Assembly (NCBI GenBank): GCA_025356695.1
Contig: JANXSE010000407.1
Span: 1-14,656, forward strand
DNA length: 14,656 nt
Source: Betaproteobacteria bacterium
GTDB lineage: Bacteria; Pseudomonadota; Gammaproteobacteria; Burkholderiales; SG8-41
Direction: 5' to 3'
This document shows, one piece after another, positions 14,648 to 14,656 of this stretch (positions are counted from its first letter, which is position 1; every line of letters begins with the position of its first letter). The notes beneath the pieces were generated by a model that did not search any database, had not been told where the DNA came from, and saw only the letters and a program-made list of their open reading frames with translations. A program made the position numbers and the translations under genes.

Positions 14648-14656
14648 TCAGACAGT

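Larger units (their letters stand above)
14374..14656. repeat. non-coding composite block of dispersed-repeat hairpins
   Basis: This block starts right after the nrdJ stop and runs to the window end. It holds at least four perfect hairpins in a row, each annotated separately. The second half (from about 14501, with a TTACTTTTCTTG stem, GGCGACCCC-type sequence, and a final GCCCTCGC stem then CTCAGACAGT) closely resembles, from memory, a dispersed repeat of beta- and gammaproteobacterial genomes that is sometimes over-annotated as short proteins. Open frames across it have no start signals, so I call no gene. The repeat may continue beyond the window. Confidence 0.7.

Noticed and set aside
1..14656. 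Hidden defence system, CRISPR array, integron or prophage
   Set aside because: No direct-repeat array, integrase, transposase, phage or toxin-antitoxin genes; nearly all DNA is accounted for by metabolic genes.

Overview
The window is about 14.7 kb of GC-rich, densely coding DNA. It reads as chromosome from a proteobacterium, most likely a betaproteobacterium of the Burkholderiales type. The reasons are two Bug-family (TctC-like) periplasmic binding proteins, a mitochondrial-type CtaA/COX15 heme A synthase, a B12-dependent NrdJ with tandem TSCPD domains, and REP-like dispersed repeats. I see no rRNA, tRNA, CRISPR array, phage gene or transposase.

Region 1 (about 1-2610, + strand) holds the last codons of an upstream gene, then two different alpha/beta-hydrolases packed head to tail, then a small SirB-type membrane protein that starts 4 nt after the second hydrolase. 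The spacing suggests one transcript. Region 2 (2618-3664, - strand) is ctaA/COX15, convergent with the sirB-like gene. Region 3 (3665-4037) is a non-coding gap of 373 bp with two nearly identical, inverted REP-like hairpins, which together look like a REPIN.

Region 4 (4038-9638, + strand) starts with a zinc-containing sirtuin. A probable catabolic cluster follows: a Tat-exported protein with two ferredoxin-like repeats, a Bug binding protein, an ACMSD-like metal-dependent amidohydrolase/decarboxylase, a second Bug protein, and an adducin-type class II aldolase-fold protein. The cluster looks built to bind an organic acid in the periplasm and then decarboxylate or cleave it in the cytoplasm. 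No TctA/TctB membrane subunits are present in the window, and the substrate cannot be read from the sequence. The two hydrolases of region 1 could serve a related pathway, but that is inference.

Region 5 (9762-11387, + strand) holds a membrane fatty-acid-hydroxylase/sterol-desaturase-type di-iron protein and a secreted trypsin-like serine protease. Region 6 (11524-14373) is a class II (adenosylcobalamin-dependent) ribonucleotide reductase with two TSCPD repeats and a Cys-rich tail. Region 7 (14374-14656) is a non-coding block of consecutive hairpins that resembles dispersed repeats of beta- and gammaproteobacteria and runs off the window end.

I do not see a clear-cut new defence or mobile system. 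The observations most worth following are the REPIN-like pair, the composite hairpin block at the right end, and the twin-Bug/decarboxylase/aldolase cluster with its unusual Tat-exported partner.
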